Notes: generated by a model not told the origin, from the letters alone. Numbered from the stretch's first letter, positions 28,834-38,392 are shown. The stretch is 64,000 nucleotides of DNA from Rivularia sp. T60_A2020_040 (GCA_015272215.1 JACYMD010000070.1:1-64000); one strand, 5' to 3'. Translations and numbers: made by a program.

Positions 28834-28858
28834 AAAAAAAGGTGTAAATTTTCCACCT
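28834..28858 (-). terminator. Candidate terminator of the 45-residue gene
   Basis: On the minus strand AGGTG pairs with CACCT (28840-28844 with 28854-28858) and is followed directly by a T tract, about 13 bp after the small ORF's stop. Supports the small ORF as a real transcription unit. Confidence 0.6.
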
Positions 28859-28870
28859 CTAAAAAATTTT

Positions 28871-29008
28871 TTAACCTTTAGTTAAGCGAATATGTTCTAA
28901 TATTTGCTGTTTTCGATCGGCAGAATTGAGCTTAGGTTTAATAAAATCGTTTGTACTGCGAGCAAGATGCTCCATAATTCGCGTTTGGCGCTCGGATTTA
29001 TCAGCCAT
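28871..29008 (-). CDS. 45-residue helical protein
   Basis: A short ORF, MADKSERQTRIMEHLARS..., ending EHIRLTKG. The composition is charged, with no low complexity, and amphipathic helices are predicted by eye around 5-18 and 28-42. It starts with ATG and is followed at once by a terminator-like hairpin. No clear Shine-Dalgarno is seen. The sequence looks like a conserved cyanobacterial small protein, but I do not recognise a named family. Confidence 0.55.
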   Translation of the reverse strand: MADKSERQTRIMEHLARSTNDFIKPKLNSADRKQQILEHIRLTKG

Positions 29009-29233
29009 GTTTAGTAAATCAAAAAATCGGTGAAACAAACAATAGATGAAAACGCAACTTATTAATTTAAGATTGCGCTTACACGTTACTCTTATTGTAA
29101 TGCAAACCTGCTAGGTTATTTGATAAAAATGCTATTCTATTACTAGAACAAATAGTAATTAGAGTCATTACAGTAATTTAAATATGTCAAACAATATAGC
29201 TAAAATCAACAAAATCTAAAATCCAAAATTGTC

Positions 29234-29812
29234 TCACCATTCTTCAACCCAATAAACAATTTCTGAAGCGGTTTTATCAACTGCAACTCCATAACTATCT
29301 CCATGATTCCAAGGAAAATCTGGAGTTCCCAGATTATTGGCATTTAATACTAATATTTCATAGGTTGTTGGAAAAGTTTCTGGTTGCAAGTCGCTGGTAT
29401 ATAAAAAAGTGGTGGGTACGCCATTTTGCTGATTAGCATGGTCGTTTGTATCACCACCTTGATATTTATATTTAGCTATATTTCTGTATTTATCAAGTGC
29501 TTTTTTTATCTGCGTTTCTGGTAGTTTCATTCTAAGTTGAAAAATTCTGCCGTATTCTGGAGAACCCGGATAATAAATAACCCGCACATCTCTAGCAAAG
29601 CTGGGAACAACGGCGGGGAAATGTTTTACTTGTGTTTTATTAGACCAAGTATTATGACGAATATCTTGATAATTTGAATTATTTATTAATACCTCAGTTT
29701 CTTTTTTATTACTAAAAGCTTGTGTAAAAAAGAAACCTCCCCCAATAACTCCTATGCTTCCCAAGGATAGTAAAGCTATCGTAGTAAGTTTCAATAAATG
29801 TGCTTGCTTCAT
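29234..29812 (-). CDS. Secreted or membrane-anchored hypothetical protein
   Basis: A 192-residue protein with an N-terminal hydrophobic segment (about 9-31, IALLSLGSIGVIGGGFFFTQAF), either a signal anchor or an uncleaved signal. The globular part has aromatic-rich motifs (VRVIYYPGSPEYGRIF, KYKYQGGDTNDHAN, FPWNHGDSYGVAV, IVYWVEEW) and no cysteines. It probably sits in the periplasm. No function recognised, and no operon partner. Confidence 0.65.
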   Translation of the reverse strand: MKQAHLLKLTTIALLSLGSIGVIGGGFFFTQAFSNKKETEVLINNSNYQDIRHNTWSNKTQVKHFPAVVPSFARDVRVIYYPGSPEYGRIFQLRMKLPETQIKKALDKYRNIAKYKYQGGDTNDHANQQNGVPTTFLYTSDLQPETFPTTYEILVLNANNLGTPDFPWNHGDSYGVAVDKTASEIVYWVEEW

Positions 29813-29985
29813 CGAATCAATGACTTCAATTTAATAGATATATATTCAACTAGTAATAAATATCGTATATTTACACATCTAGCCTTGGATATATTTACTA
29901 AATTTTTAGATAAAATCAGTAAAATTTCGGTTGTCATTAAGATTTAGCAAACTAAAACCCGGCGGTTTCAACCGCCAGGTAAAAT

Positions 29986-30864
29986 TCAAAAATTCCCAAT
30001 CATCATTCCAGCGAGCAGAATAAAACCAATCCAGACGTTTTCTCGGAACATTCCACCGTAAGCTGCTGTGGGTAAATCTGGTTGTTTCAAACGTAAATAT
30101 TGCCATACCCAACCAGCAAATGCGATCGCAATACTGATCCAAAATGCAATATGAAGATGTGTGACAATTCCCAACCAAATTAATAAGGCAACAGTGGCGA
30201 GAAAAAACACAGCAATGGCTTCTTGAACATAGTTACCAAAAAATAAAGCGCTGGAATTGACACCGATGCGTTTATCATCATCGCGATCGCTCATGGCATA
30301 AACTGTATCAAATCCTAAAGTCCATAATACAGTGGCACCCCAAAGCAGCCAAGTTGCTTGTGAAAGATTCTGTGTTACCGCACTCCAGCTAATTAATACG
30401 GCGAAACCCCAAGCAATAGAAAGCACTAACTGAGGTACGGGAAATACCCGTTTTGCACCGGGATAAAGCAGAATTACCGGAACTGCTGCGACACACAACC
30501 AGAACGAGAGCGGGTTAAGATAAAAAGCGAGAATCGCAGCACAAACCATTCCGACAATCGCGACAACTATCCCTACTTTGATCGATAGTGTACGAGAAGC
30601 GAGAGGACGGTTTTTCGTTCTTTCTACTTCGGGATCTATATCTTTATCCCATAAATCATTGACAACGCATCCCACAGCACTTGTAGCCAGAGTTCCTAAG
30701 ATAATCACTCCTACTAATGGTAAAGGTGGTTTTCCTTGTGCTGCTAAAAATACAGCCCACAAACCCGGAATCATCAAGATTAATCTTCCTTCTGGTTTAT
30801 TCCACCGTAGAAGTCGGATTATTTTACTAAATGTAGATTCAATTTGTTCTGATTGAGTAATCAT
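29986..30864 (-). CDS. ubiA: 4-hydroxybenzoate prenyltransferase (plastoquinone pathway)
   Basis: A 292-residue membrane prenyltransferase that attaches a long isoprenoid chain to 4-hydroxybenzoate on the way to plastoquinone in cyanobacteria. Both Asp-rich motifs are present: NDLWDKDIDP (with KNRPLAS after it) and DRDDDKRIGVNS. Eight or nine hydrophobic segments cover the rest. An upstream in-frame start at 30984 would add 40 residues translated from TTGACAG repeats, so ATG 30864 is chosen; this gives the usual family length. It is divergent from ppx. Confidence 0.92.
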   Translation of the reverse strand: MITQSEQIESTFSKIIRLLRWNKPEGRLILMIPGLWAVFLAAQGKPPLPLVGVIILGTLATSAVGCVVNDLWDKDIDPEVERTKNRPLASRTLSIKVGIVVAIVGMVCAAILAFYLNPLSFWLCVAAVPVILLYPGAKRVFPVPQLVLSIAWGFAVLISWSAVTQNLSQATWLLWGATVLWTLGFDTVYAMSDRDDDKRIGVNSSALFFGNYVQEAIAVFFLATVALLIWLGIVTHLHIAFWISIAIAFAGWVWQYLRLKQPDLPTAAYGGMFRENVWIGFILLAGMMIGNF

Positions 30865-30867
30865 AAT

Positions 30868-30897
30868 AATCAGTTGACAGTTGACAGTTGACAGTTC
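30868..30897. repeat. STRR heptad TTGACAG before ubiA
   Basis: About four units directly upstream of the ubiA start; a further CAACTGT run is at 31027-31051. The array occupies the expected ribosome-site region. Confidence 0.8.
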
Positions 30898-31178
30898 CCA
30901 AACTCGAAGTTGTCTAATACGGTGTTCTTCCGATGCTTCTTCCCTCGTCGGTGTATGGTGGGAGATAAAATAGAGAGCATTCAATAAATAAATATATGTG
31001 ATAACGACACGCTTCGCGCTTAACTATTTACTGTCAACTGTCAACTGATTTGATATCTACAAAACATTATAAAAAACCAAATAAAAATTAAACTAATTCT
31101 GGATACTTTCAGGTGACACTGTAGAAAAATAGTATAAGCTAACTTCTAAAATTGATCAGATTGACTTGTATAGAGTTG

Positions 31179-31214
31179 GGAGCAGTACAGGTACTGCACC
31201 GATAAGAATCCCGA
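31179..31214 (+). promoter_or_regulatory. Hairpin in the ppx leader
   Basis: Inner arms GCAGTAC (31182-31188) and GTACTGC (31191-31197) are perfect; outer GGGA and TCCC (about 31179-31213) can enclose them. It lies about 40 bp before the ppx start, so it may be a leader RNA structure or a dimer-binding operator. Function is unknown. Confidence 0.4.
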
Positions 31215-31250
31215 AAACTAACTATTACTACGTTTTATAGAAGAAATCAA

Positions 31251-32870
31251 ATGGTTAATTCACTAATGACAACAAATGTTTCCAATCAAAACTTTAATTC
31301 CGAGCGGATAATTGCAGCGATTGATTTAGGTACCAACTCGGTACACATGGTAATTGTGAAAATTGAACCGCGCTTACCATCTTTTAGTATTATCGGTAAA
31401 GAAAAAGACACCGTTAGACTTGGCGATCGCGATATTGACACAGGCAATCTCAAAGCTGAAACAATGACTAAAGCGATTGCGGCTTTAAGTCGTTTTCAAG
31501 AGATTGCCAAAACTTTAAATGCTGAAACAATAATCGCAGTCGCAACTAGTGCAGTTAGGGAAGCACCCAATGGTAAATATTTTTTATCCTGGATCAAAGA
31601 AGAATTGAATTTAGATGTTGACCTAATTTCTGGAGAAGAAGAAGCCCGACGGATTTATTTGGGTGTGCTTTCGGGAATGGAGTTTAATAATAAACCACAT
31701 ATTATCATTGATATTGGTGGTGGTTCCACGGAGTTAATTTTAGGTGATTCCCACGAGGAACGCTGTCTTACTAGTAGCAAAGTGGGAGCAGTCAGATTAA
31801 CCAGCGAATTAATCACAACTGATCCGATAAGTGACGAAGAATTTAACTACCTCCAAGCTTATGCCAGGGGAATGCTCGAACGCGCAGCAGAAGAAGTGTT
31901 ATCAAACCTTAATTTTGGCGAACAAGCCCGTTTAGTGGGAACTTCCGGTACAATTGAAACCTTAGCTAGCATCAATGCTAAAGCAATATCCGATTCTAAT
32001 CATTCAACACTCAACGGTTACAATTTTACTTTAAAAGACCTGCGCGAATGGGTAACACGGTTGCGGAAAATGACTAACGAGCAACGAGCAAATATACCCG
32101 CCATGCCAGAAAAAAGGTCAGAAGTTATACTAGCAGGTGCAGTAATACTACAGGAAGCAATGACACTTTTAGGTGTAGAATCTATAACCACCTGCGGGCG
32201 GGCGTTACGAGAAGGAGTAATTGTCGATTGGATGTTAGCCCACGATTTGATCGATAGTCGTCTGCGCTTCCAAAGCACAATTAGACAGCGAAGTGTGTTA
32301 AAAGTCGCAAATAAATATCAAGTTAATTTACAATATAGCGAACGAATTGCAGCATTTGCTTTATCCTTATTTGACCAAACTAAAGGTCATTTGCACCAAT
32401 GGGGGAATCAAGAAAGATTTTTATTATGGGCTGCGGCAGAGTTACATAATTGCGGACATTATATAAATCATTCTTCTCATCACAAACACTCATATTATCT
32501 AATTCGTAACAGCGGATTGCTCGGTTATAACGAAACAGAAATCGAAATCATCGCCAATTTAGCGCGTTATCATCGTAAATCTCAACCGAAGAAAAAGCAT
32601 GAGAACTATAAAAATCTTGTGACAAAAGAGCAAAGATTGACAGTAGAACAATTAAGTCCGTTGTTGAGATTAGCAACATCCCTTGATAGAAGACAAAATG
32701 GCGCAATATCCAGAATTGAATGCAATTTTAGTAAAGATGATAAAGAATTATATTTAAAAGTTATTCCATCTCGTCAAAATGATGATTGTGCTATAGAACT
32801 TTGGAGTTTGAGTTATAGCAAAGTAGTATTTGAGGAAGTATTTGGAGTTAAATTAATTGTGAGTTTGTAG
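31251..32870 (+). CDS. ppx: Exopolyphosphatase (Ppx/GppA family)
   Basis: A 539-residue phosphatase of the ASKHA fold that removes terminal phosphate from polyphosphate, and in some members pppGpp. Phosphate-1 motif AAIDLGTNSVHMVI (about 24-37), phosphate-2 motif IIDIGGGSTELIL (about 154-166), Glu-rich loop SGEEEARR. The C-terminal part (about 335-510) is an HD-like helical domain with HNCGH and NHSSHHKHSYY. Length and order match cyanobacterial Ppx. A hairpin lies in the leader. Confidence 0.92.
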   Translation: MVNSLMTTNVSNQNFNSERIIAAIDLGTNSVHMVIVKIEPRLPSFSIIGKEKDTVRLGDRDIDTGNLKAETMTKAIAALSRFQEIAKTLNAETIIAVATSAVREAPNGKYFLSWIKEELNLDVDLISGEEEARRIYLGVLSGMEFNNKPHIIIDIGGGSTELILGDSHEERCLTSSKVGAVRLTSELITTDPISDEEFNYLQAYARGMLERAAEEVLSNLNFGEQARLVGTSGTIETLASINAKAISDSNHSTLNGYNFTLKDLREWVTRLRKMTNEQRANIPAMPEKRSEVILAGAVILQEAMTLLGVESITTCGRALREGVIVDWMLAHDLIDSRLRFQSTIRQRSVLKVANKYQVNLQYSERIAAFALSLFDQTKGHLHQWGNQERFLLWAAAELHNCGHYINHSSHHKHSYYLIRNSGLLGYNETEIEIIANLARYHRKSQPKKKHENYKNLVTKEQRLTVEQLSPLLRLATSLDRRQNGAISRIECNFSKDDKELYLKVIPSRQNDDCAIELWSLSYSKVVFEEVFGVKLIVSL

Positions 32871-33155
32871 AATACAGTTGACAGTTGACAATTGATAGTT
32901 GACAGTGGTTGGTTGATGGTTGATAAGCTAAAAAGCGTTTAATTTATATATTCAAATTTTATTCAAGTCTTGTAGTGCGTTAGCAAAGCGTGTCTGTAAG
33001 GACATACATCTTGCTCGCTAGTATTATACAAATTAAATGCGTAACAGCTTAGTTGTTTTGAATTATTGAATTTTCGCCCATCTCCTATTGCCTTTTCCCT
33101 ATTCCCTATTCCCTGTAATCACCAGATCCAAAATAACCCCAAAACATCAAATAAA
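32871..33155. other. Repeat-bearing intergenic spacer
   Basis: Contains TTGACAG heptads (32876-32910), a GTAGTGCGTTAGC palindrome remnant (about 32972-33030) and CCTATTC/CCTTTTC heptads (33083-33118). Confidence 0.6.
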
Positions 33156-33437
33156 ATGACAAAAACCGAAATTGCTAGATACTTAGGAAAATTTGGCGAA
33201 CAATACGAAAAAATCGTCAAATGCCGATTATACTCAAATTTAGATGTCATTTTTGAATGGTGGATTCCCAATACAGAAATGTACCATCATGAAGAAACTA
33301 AACTTGAAGATATCGCAATCGAAATACAGGTAGAACTTGCAAAAAATGCCATTCAAAATCCAAACTTTGAACAACTACCTACCGACATCAAAGAATTACT
33401 CAATCAAAAAAGTAAATTAACTAGTAATTCTAAATAA
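33156..33437 (+). CDS. Conserved hypothetical protein
   Basis: A 93-residue cytoplasmic protein of unknown function. The ATG at 33156 is preferred because the upstream frame translates CCTATTC repeats. It is acidic and helix-rich, with a central FEWWIPNTEMYHHEE segment and a Lys/Asn-rich tail. No domain recognised. Followed by a TTACCAA array before the convergent ChaC-like gene. Confidence 0.6.
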   Translation: MTKTEIARYLGKFGEQYEKIVKCRLYSNLDVIFEWWIPNTEMYHHEETKLEDIAIEIQVELAKNAIQNPNFEQLPTDIKELLNQKSKLTSNSK

Positions 33438-33490
33438 CTATTACCAATTACCAATTACCAATTACCAATTACCAATTACCAATTACCAAC
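33437..33490. repeat. STRR heptad TTACCAA
   Basis: About seven strictly tandem TTACCAA units between convergent genes, ending inside the last codons of the ChaC-like gene on the minus strand. Confidence 0.9.
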
Positions 33491-34148
33491 TATTCTGTTG
33501 TTCTAATACACTAGAATGCAATTGCAACAGATGTTTATCTTCTATTCCCATTATTTCTAAACCCTTAACAGTTTGGATTAAATATTCAGCACTCGAACCG
33601 AGTTCACCTTTGGCTGTAGCGATAGTATTAACAGTGCTTTCAAAACACATTTTACCAGCATAATCTGGATGATGTCGGTTGATTATAAAGGCTATAGCCA
33701 TAATTCTCTCTGTACCATCGACTACCTTCACCCATCGGGGAATATACGAACCAATTACCATTTCCCGCCGCCACAGCAGCAACAATTCTGATTCCACATC
33801 AGCAGCAGGAATACGATAAACAACACCGCGACAGCTACCCCCAGAATCTAAACCCAGCACCAAACCGGGATGCTCCGGAGTTCCTCTACCAACCAGCGCT
33901 CGCAAGCAAAAGCGGCGATGCCAACCATAAACAGTTCCCACACGCCGCTCAGTAAATTTAAATACAGGATTCCAAATTAACGAACCGTAAGCGAACAGCC
34001 AAATATCCGTATCTGCTTTATGGGACTTTAAAGTAACGCGAATAGACTCTTGCAACTGGCTTTCACTTAATAGTTGCATTCCCAAACCAGATTGCAAAAC
34101 CATGTTGTGCAACCGGCTAGATTCTAAATCAGCGCGAGTTAGTGACAT
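33483..34148 (-). CDS. Gamma-glutamylcyclotransferase, ChaC-like
   Basis: A 221-residue enzyme of the ChaC family, which cleaves glutathione to 5-oxoproline and Cys-Gly. The glycine-rich substrate loop FAYGSLIWNP (about 52-61) is intact, followed by RRFCL, the GRGTPEHPGLVLGL segment and a central acidic RREM that likely carries the catalytic Glu. No signal peptide. The C-terminal residues (LEQQNSW) run into the TTACCAA array. The specific substrate is inferred from the family. Confidence 0.88.
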   Translation of the reverse strand: MSLTRADLESSRLHNMVLQSGLGMQLLSESQLQESIRVTLKSHKADTDIWLFAYGSLIWNPVFKFTERRVGTVYGWHRRFCLRALVGRGTPEHPGLVLGLDSGGSCRGVVYRIPAADVESELLLLWRREMVIGSYIPRWVKVVDGTERIMAIAFIINRHHPDYAGKMCFESTVNTIATAKGELGSSAEYLIQTVKGLEIMGIEDKHLLQLHSSVLEQQNSW

Positions 34149-34157
34149 CTGTTTGAA

Positions 34158-34310
34158 CAGTTGACAGTTGACAGTTGACAGTGGACAGTTACTATCTTTA
34201 ACTCATTCTCCATCAACTATCAACCAACAACCAACAACCAACAACCATAAACCATCAACCATAAACCATCAACCAACAACTATCAACCATCAACCAACAA
34301 CTAGCAGCTA
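34158..34310. repeat. STRR cluster (TTGACAG, then ACCAACA/ACCATAA)
   Basis: A TTGACAG block (34158-34191) followed by a long mosaic of ACCAACA, ACCATAA and ACCATCA heptads (about 34215-34305). It fills the gap between divergent genes. Confidence 0.85.
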
Positions 34311-34432
34311 TTCCCAATTACCCATTACCAAAATAAATAAGTATTATTTCCTTCACAAAACGCAATAATTAGTTAAGATTGGTTAATATAAATTAAATCT
34401 TGACCTGCGTAAATTAAAGCCTTTGTAATCTC

Positions 34433-35521
34433 ATGCAGTTAAATAAAAGTGCGTCTCTGGATTCTTCCCTTTTAAAACCATTATTATTAATTTCGCCTTT
34501 CTTCCTTTGGGGTACAGCGATGGTAGCGATGAAAGGAGTTATTACCCATACTACGCCTTTTTTCCTGGCAGGGATGCGAATATTACCGGCGGGGATATTG
34601 ATTTTGATTGTGGCTGCAATTATGGGTAAACCTCAACCTAAAGGTTGGAAAGCTTGGCTATGGATTGCTCTATTTGGATTAGTTGATGGAGCGCTGTTTC
34701 AAGGCTTTTTAGCAGAAGGATTAGTGAGGACTGGTGCGGGATTAGGTTCGGTGATGATTGATTCTCAACCTTTAGCTGTAGCACTGATGTGTTCATGGTT
34801 GTTTGCTGAAAAAATCGGCTTATATGGATATTTGGGATTAATATTAGGAATTTTAGGTATTAGTATCATCGGTTTACCTGACGAACTAATTTTAAGTATT
34901 TTTTCTAATAACAGTGACTTGGTATTTCCAATTTCTCAATCATTTTTGCAAAGCGGTGAATTATTAATGCTGCTAGCTGCCTTGAGTATGGCTCTGGGAA
35001 CAGTTATGATTCGATTTGTGACTCGTCATGTAGATCCACTCACCGCTACCGGATGGCATATGATATTAGGTGGTTTACCATTGTGGGGAATTTCCGCCAC
35101 TATAGAATCTCAACAGATACAGAATTTAATTCCCTCAGACTGGATAGCTTTGGGTTATGCGACAATATTCGGTAGCGCCATCGCCTATGGAATGTTTTTC
35201 TACTTTGCTTCTAGCGGAAATCTTACCAGTTTAAGTTCTCTAACCTTCTTAACTCCGATATTCGCTTTACTATTTGGTAGTATCTTGTTAAATGAGTCTC
35301 TGACTGGTTTGCAGTGGCTAGGAGTTGCAATCACTTTAGCCAGTATTTATTTAATTAATCAACGGGATGTTTTAGAGAAGCGCAATCAACCACAAACGTT
35401 GCACATGGATGGCAATGCTCTACCTCAGACAACTACGCAATCTACTTTAGAAATATCTCAAAACAAGCTGAATCCTTTAAAAATAAAAATAATAGAGTCA
35501 GAAACAGAGATTTTACATTAA
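34433..35521 (+). CDS. EamA/DMT-family transporter
   Basis: A 362-residue inner-membrane protein with ten hydrophobic segments in two EamA repeats (about 15-150 and 180-315). The motif PFFLWGTAMVAMKG near the first helix and FGSAIAYGMFFYFA, LTFLTPIFALLFG in the second repeat are typical of drug/metabolite transporters. The last ~45 residues are hydrophilic and cytoplasmic. The substrate is unknown (an amino acid or metabolite exporter is the usual guess). Upstream region is repeat-rich. Confidence 0.85.
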   Translation: MQLNKSASLDSSLLKPLLLISPFFLWGTAMVAMKGVITHTTPFFLAGMRILPAGILILIVAAIMGKPQPKGWKAWLWIALFGLVDGALFQGFLAEGLVRTGAGLGSVMIDSQPLAVALMCSWLFAEKIGLYGYLGLILGILGISIIGLPDELILSIFSNNSDLVFPISQSFLQSGELLMLLAALSMALGTVMIRFVTRHVDPLTATGWHMILGGLPLWGISATIESQQIQNLIPSDWIALGYATIFGSAIAYGMFFYFASSGNLTSLSSLTFLTPIFALLFGSILLNESLTGLQWLGVAITLASIYLINQRDVLEKRNQPQTLHMDGNALPQTTTQSTLEISQNKLNPLKIKIIESETEILH

Positions 35522-35673
35522 ATAAAAATATTCGCTACAATAAACTACTTCTTTATCTAGTCATTAAACTTTTTGTCAAGATAAAAGTTAACATTTTAAG
35601 TAGATTAATCAGTAAATTAAAGTTATCGTTGTGTCGGTAACTTTTACAATACTATCTTGCCGAAATTTGCTGT

Positions 35674-36900
35674 ATGAGGCGATGTTATTACCCTATAGTT
35701 ATATTTACTTATCTGAGTTGTCTGGGAATTGACATCAATTCTACGGTTGCAACTAATTATCAAAACAAACCATTTTTATTAAAAATTGCTCAAGTTAATT
35801 CCTCAGATCCGATTTTACCCTCTAACCTGCGAGTAGGTAATGCGGGAGAAAATGTCAAGGTTTTACAAAACCAGTTGAAAAAATTGGGTTATTATGACGG
35901 CATTACAGACGGACAATTTGGCACAACTACACGCAACGCTGTAATTAAGTTTCAGCAAGACAAGGGTTTATTTGCGGATGGGATTGCAGGTAGTCGAACT
36001 AGACAACTCTTACAAACAGAAATCGCCAAACAAAGCGGTTTTGCTTCTACTCCCACCCCAGAAGCTGTTTCAGAACCAAATGAGATAAAATCTTCACAAA
36101 CTGATTTAATTCGGTTTGGTTTGATAGCTGCGGGAATATTGGCGGGTATAGGAATATTGTTCTATGCCATTCAATGGTTGAGATATTCCAGACAATCAAA
36201 TAATGCTAATACTTATGTAGATGATGATACTCAAATCGCTCAATCATTCCCAGATAAACTGGAAAATGGCGATCGCCAAGAATATATCGAAGATACAGAT
36301 TTAGTTCAACCATCTTTACCCAAGCTTCAAGGTACTCAAGAATATTTGCCCAGTGATGCTTTTGATGGTGAATTATCTACAGTTACACCATCTCCAGACT
36401 TAATTCCAGCACAAAAGACTTCTCGTCTTGCCAAAATCAACATTTTCGATGAATTAATCCAAGATTTGGAAAGTTCCAACCCTACAAAGCGGCGTAAAGC
36501 AATTTGGGAATTAGGGCAAAAAGGAGATTCGCGAGCAATTCAGCCATTAGTAGAACAAATGGTTGAAAGTGATTCCCAGCAACGTAGTTTGATTTTAGCA
36601 GCTCTGGCAGAAATTGGTACCCGTACCCTTAAACCAATGAATCGGGCTTTAGCGGTTTCTTTACAAGATGAAAGTCCCGACGTGCGTAAAAACGCTATTC
36701 GTGACTTAACTCGCGTTTATGACATGATGGCTCAAATTAGTCAAATGTTATCGATGGCAATGGAAGATGAAGATGCAGAAGTGCAGGAAACAGCAAGATA
36801 TGCGATTTCCCAAATGAATCGTATTCGTATTTTACCATCCGAGGGACCACAAACCCAGATTCAATATCCACAAGAGTGGCAGGATGCAGATGATAGTTGA
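35674..36900 (+). CDS. Peptidoglycan-binding and HEAT-repeat membrane protein
   Basis: A 408-residue protein. A hydrophobic N-terminus (signal or anchor) is followed by a PG_binding_1 domain (about 48-115; NVKVLQNQLKKLGYYDG, DGQFGTTTRNAVIKFQQ), one membrane helix (about 145-168) and a cytoplasmic part with HEAT-like helices (about 265-390; KAIWELGQKGDSRAIQPLVEQM). This links the cell wall to a cytoplasmic protein-binding module. The order suggests a wall-sensing or anchoring role; no function is known. Its stop comes from a TTGACAG heptad. Confidence 0.85.
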   Translation: MRRCYYPIVIFTYLSCLGIDINSTVATNYQNKPFLLKIAQVNSSDPILPSNLRVGNAGENVKVLQNQLKKLGYYDGITDGQFGTTTRNAVIKFQQDKGLFADGIAGSRTRQLLQTEIAKQSGFASTPTPEAVSEPNEIKSSQTDLIRFGLIAAGILAGIGILFYAIQWLRYSRQSNNANTYVDDDTQIAQSFPDKLENGDRQEYIEDTDLVQPSLPKLQGTQEYLPSDAFDGELSTVTPSPDLIPAQKTSRLAKINIFDELIQDLESSNPTKRRKAIWELGQKGDSRAIQPLVEQMVESDSQQRSLILAALAEIGTRTLKPMNRALAVSLQDESPDVRKNAIRDLTRVYDMMAQISQMLSMAMEDEDAEVQETARYAISQMNRIRILPSEGPQTQIQYPQEWQDADDS

Positions 36901-37010
36901 CAGTGACAAGGGGACAAGGGGAAATAAATCACAACTGTCAACTGTCAACTAACTCCGACTAGTAGTCTATCCCACTAGTTTTGATTGGTTTTGTTTGTCT
37001 ACCGACGTAA

Positions 37011-37040
37011 TGTAGAGACGTTATATATAACGTCTCTACA
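37011..37040. repeat. Perfect 30-bp palindrome (AGACGT family), copy 3
   Basis: TGTAGAGACGTTATA followed directly by its reverse complement, no loop base. Core differs from other copies (TTATA instead of AGCA). Lies between the HEAT gene and the glycosyltransferase. Confidence 0.85.
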
Positions 37041-37129
37041 AGATTTTTCGTAAAATCTAGCATTTGGCAATATAGGCATTTAATATTTGCTTTATATTAA
37101 GTATTTAAATATTCTTTGCTGATTTACTA

Positions 37130-38191
37130 ATGAAATTACTCTTTGTTTCTACTCCAGTCGGAGCGCTGGGTTCTGGGTTGGGTGGTGGTGTGGAATTAAG
37201 TTTGTATAATATTGCTCAAGAAATTATCCGTCGGGGACACGATTTGCAAATTGTTGCTCCTGCTGGCTCGACATGGGATAACTTACCGATAATACAGATT
37301 TCGGGAAATTTACAAATAATTGCTCAAAGTTTAGAACGTACAACACCTATTACAATGCCAGAAAATCCTATTTTAGGGAATATGTGGGATTACGTTCGTC
37401 AAGTCGAGGATGAATATGACTTAATTGTTAATTTTGCTTACGATTGGTTGCCTTTTTACTTGACACCTTTTTTAAAACGTCCCGTAGCTCATTTCGTCAG
37501 TATGGGTTCTCTTTCCGATGCTCTTGACGGAATTATCGTAGAAATATCAAAGCAGTTCCCCGGTACTATTGGTTTTTATACCCCCGCTCAAGCTGCTACT
37601 TTTCCCCAATTAACTTCACCTATATATTATTTAAGTAGTGGTATAGATTTATCTTTGTATGAATTTTGTAGCGAACCCAAACAACAATTAGTTTGGTTGG
37701 GTAGAATTTCTCCCGAAAAAGGTTTAGAAGATGCCTTCGCTGTAGCAAAAAGTACTAACATTCCCCTCAAGATTATGGGTAAAATTCAAGATGAATCTTA
37801 CTGGCAGAAAATTCAGCAAGATTACCCAAATGCACCGATTGAATATCTAGGATTTTTATCTACTAAGGAAATGCAGCAAATTGTCCGGGAATGTCGGGCA
37901 TTAATTATGACACCCCGTTGGGTGGAAGCATTTGGGAATGTAGCAATTGAAGCTTTAGCTTGTGGAGTTCCAGTAATTTCCTATAATCGGGGTGGTCCTG
38001 CATCTATTATTAAAGATGGTGAAACTGGTTTTTTAGTAGAACCAGATAGTGTCACCGGATTAATCGAAGCAACAAAACGATTAGATCAAATCAACCGTCA
38101 AACTTGTCGGAATACAGCACAAAAAGAATTTTCCTTAGAAATATTAGGTGAACGTTTTGAACAATGGTTTATTAATACAGTTAGCAGTTGA
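37130..38191 (+). CDS. Glycosyltransferase family 4
   Basis: A 353-residue retaining GT-B glycosyltransferase. The N-terminal acceptor domain starts LLFVSTPVGALGSGLGGGVE, with the Gly loop typical of GT4. The donor domain has WLGRISPEKG and the nucleotide-sugar motif EAFGNVAIEALACGVPVIS, including both Glu of E-x7-E. It is cytoplasmic or membrane-peripheral. The sugar and acceptor are unknown. No neighbouring envelope cluster helps. The gene ends ACA-GTT-AGC-AGT-TGA, the last codons overlapping the TTGACAG array. Confidence 0.88.
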   Translation: MKLLFVSTPVGALGSGLGGGVELSLYNIAQEIIRRGHDLQIVAPAGSTWDNLPIIQISGNLQIIAQSLERTTPITMPENPILGNMWDYVRQVEDEYDLIVNFAYDWLPFYLTPFLKRPVAHFVSMGSLSDALDGIIVEISKQFPGTIGFYTPAQAATFPQLTSPIYYLSSGIDLSLYEFCSEPKQQLVWLGRISPEKGLEDAFAVAKSTNIPLKIMGKIQDESYWQKIQQDYPNAPIEYLGFLSTKEMQQIVRECRALIMTPRWVEAFGNVAIEALACGVPVISYNRGGPASIIKDGETGFLVEPDSVTGLIEATKRLDQINRQTCRNTAQKEFSLEILGERFEQWFINTVSS

Positions 38192-38216
38192 CAGTTGACA
38201 GTTGACAGTTGACAGT
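38182..38216. repeat. STRR heptad TTGACAG, overlapping a 3' end
   Basis: About four units. The glycosyltransferase stop is the TGA of the first. Confidence 0.85.
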
Positions 38217-38350
38217 GTGTGAAATTGCAGCAATTTTAGGGTAGTTAATTATTTTTTTAACTCATTTTTACGGATAAAGACTTATAAATTGGGAACTAGG
38301 AAATACAATCGAAAATTTAAAACTATGGGCTACCTTTTTTAAGAATAGAG

Positions 38351-38391
38351 TAATCCAAAATCTAAAATCTAAAATCTAAAATCTAAAATCA
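38351..38391. repeat. STRR heptad AAAATCT
   Basis: Five tandem AAAATCT/AAAATCA units end two bases before the LD-carboxypeptidase start, leaving no normal ribosome site. Confidence 0.8.
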
Positions 38392-38392
38392 A

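Noticed and set aside
30865-30984. 40-residue N-terminal extension of ubiA
   Set aside because: Encoded partly by TTGACAG repeats; the inner ATG gives the usual family length.
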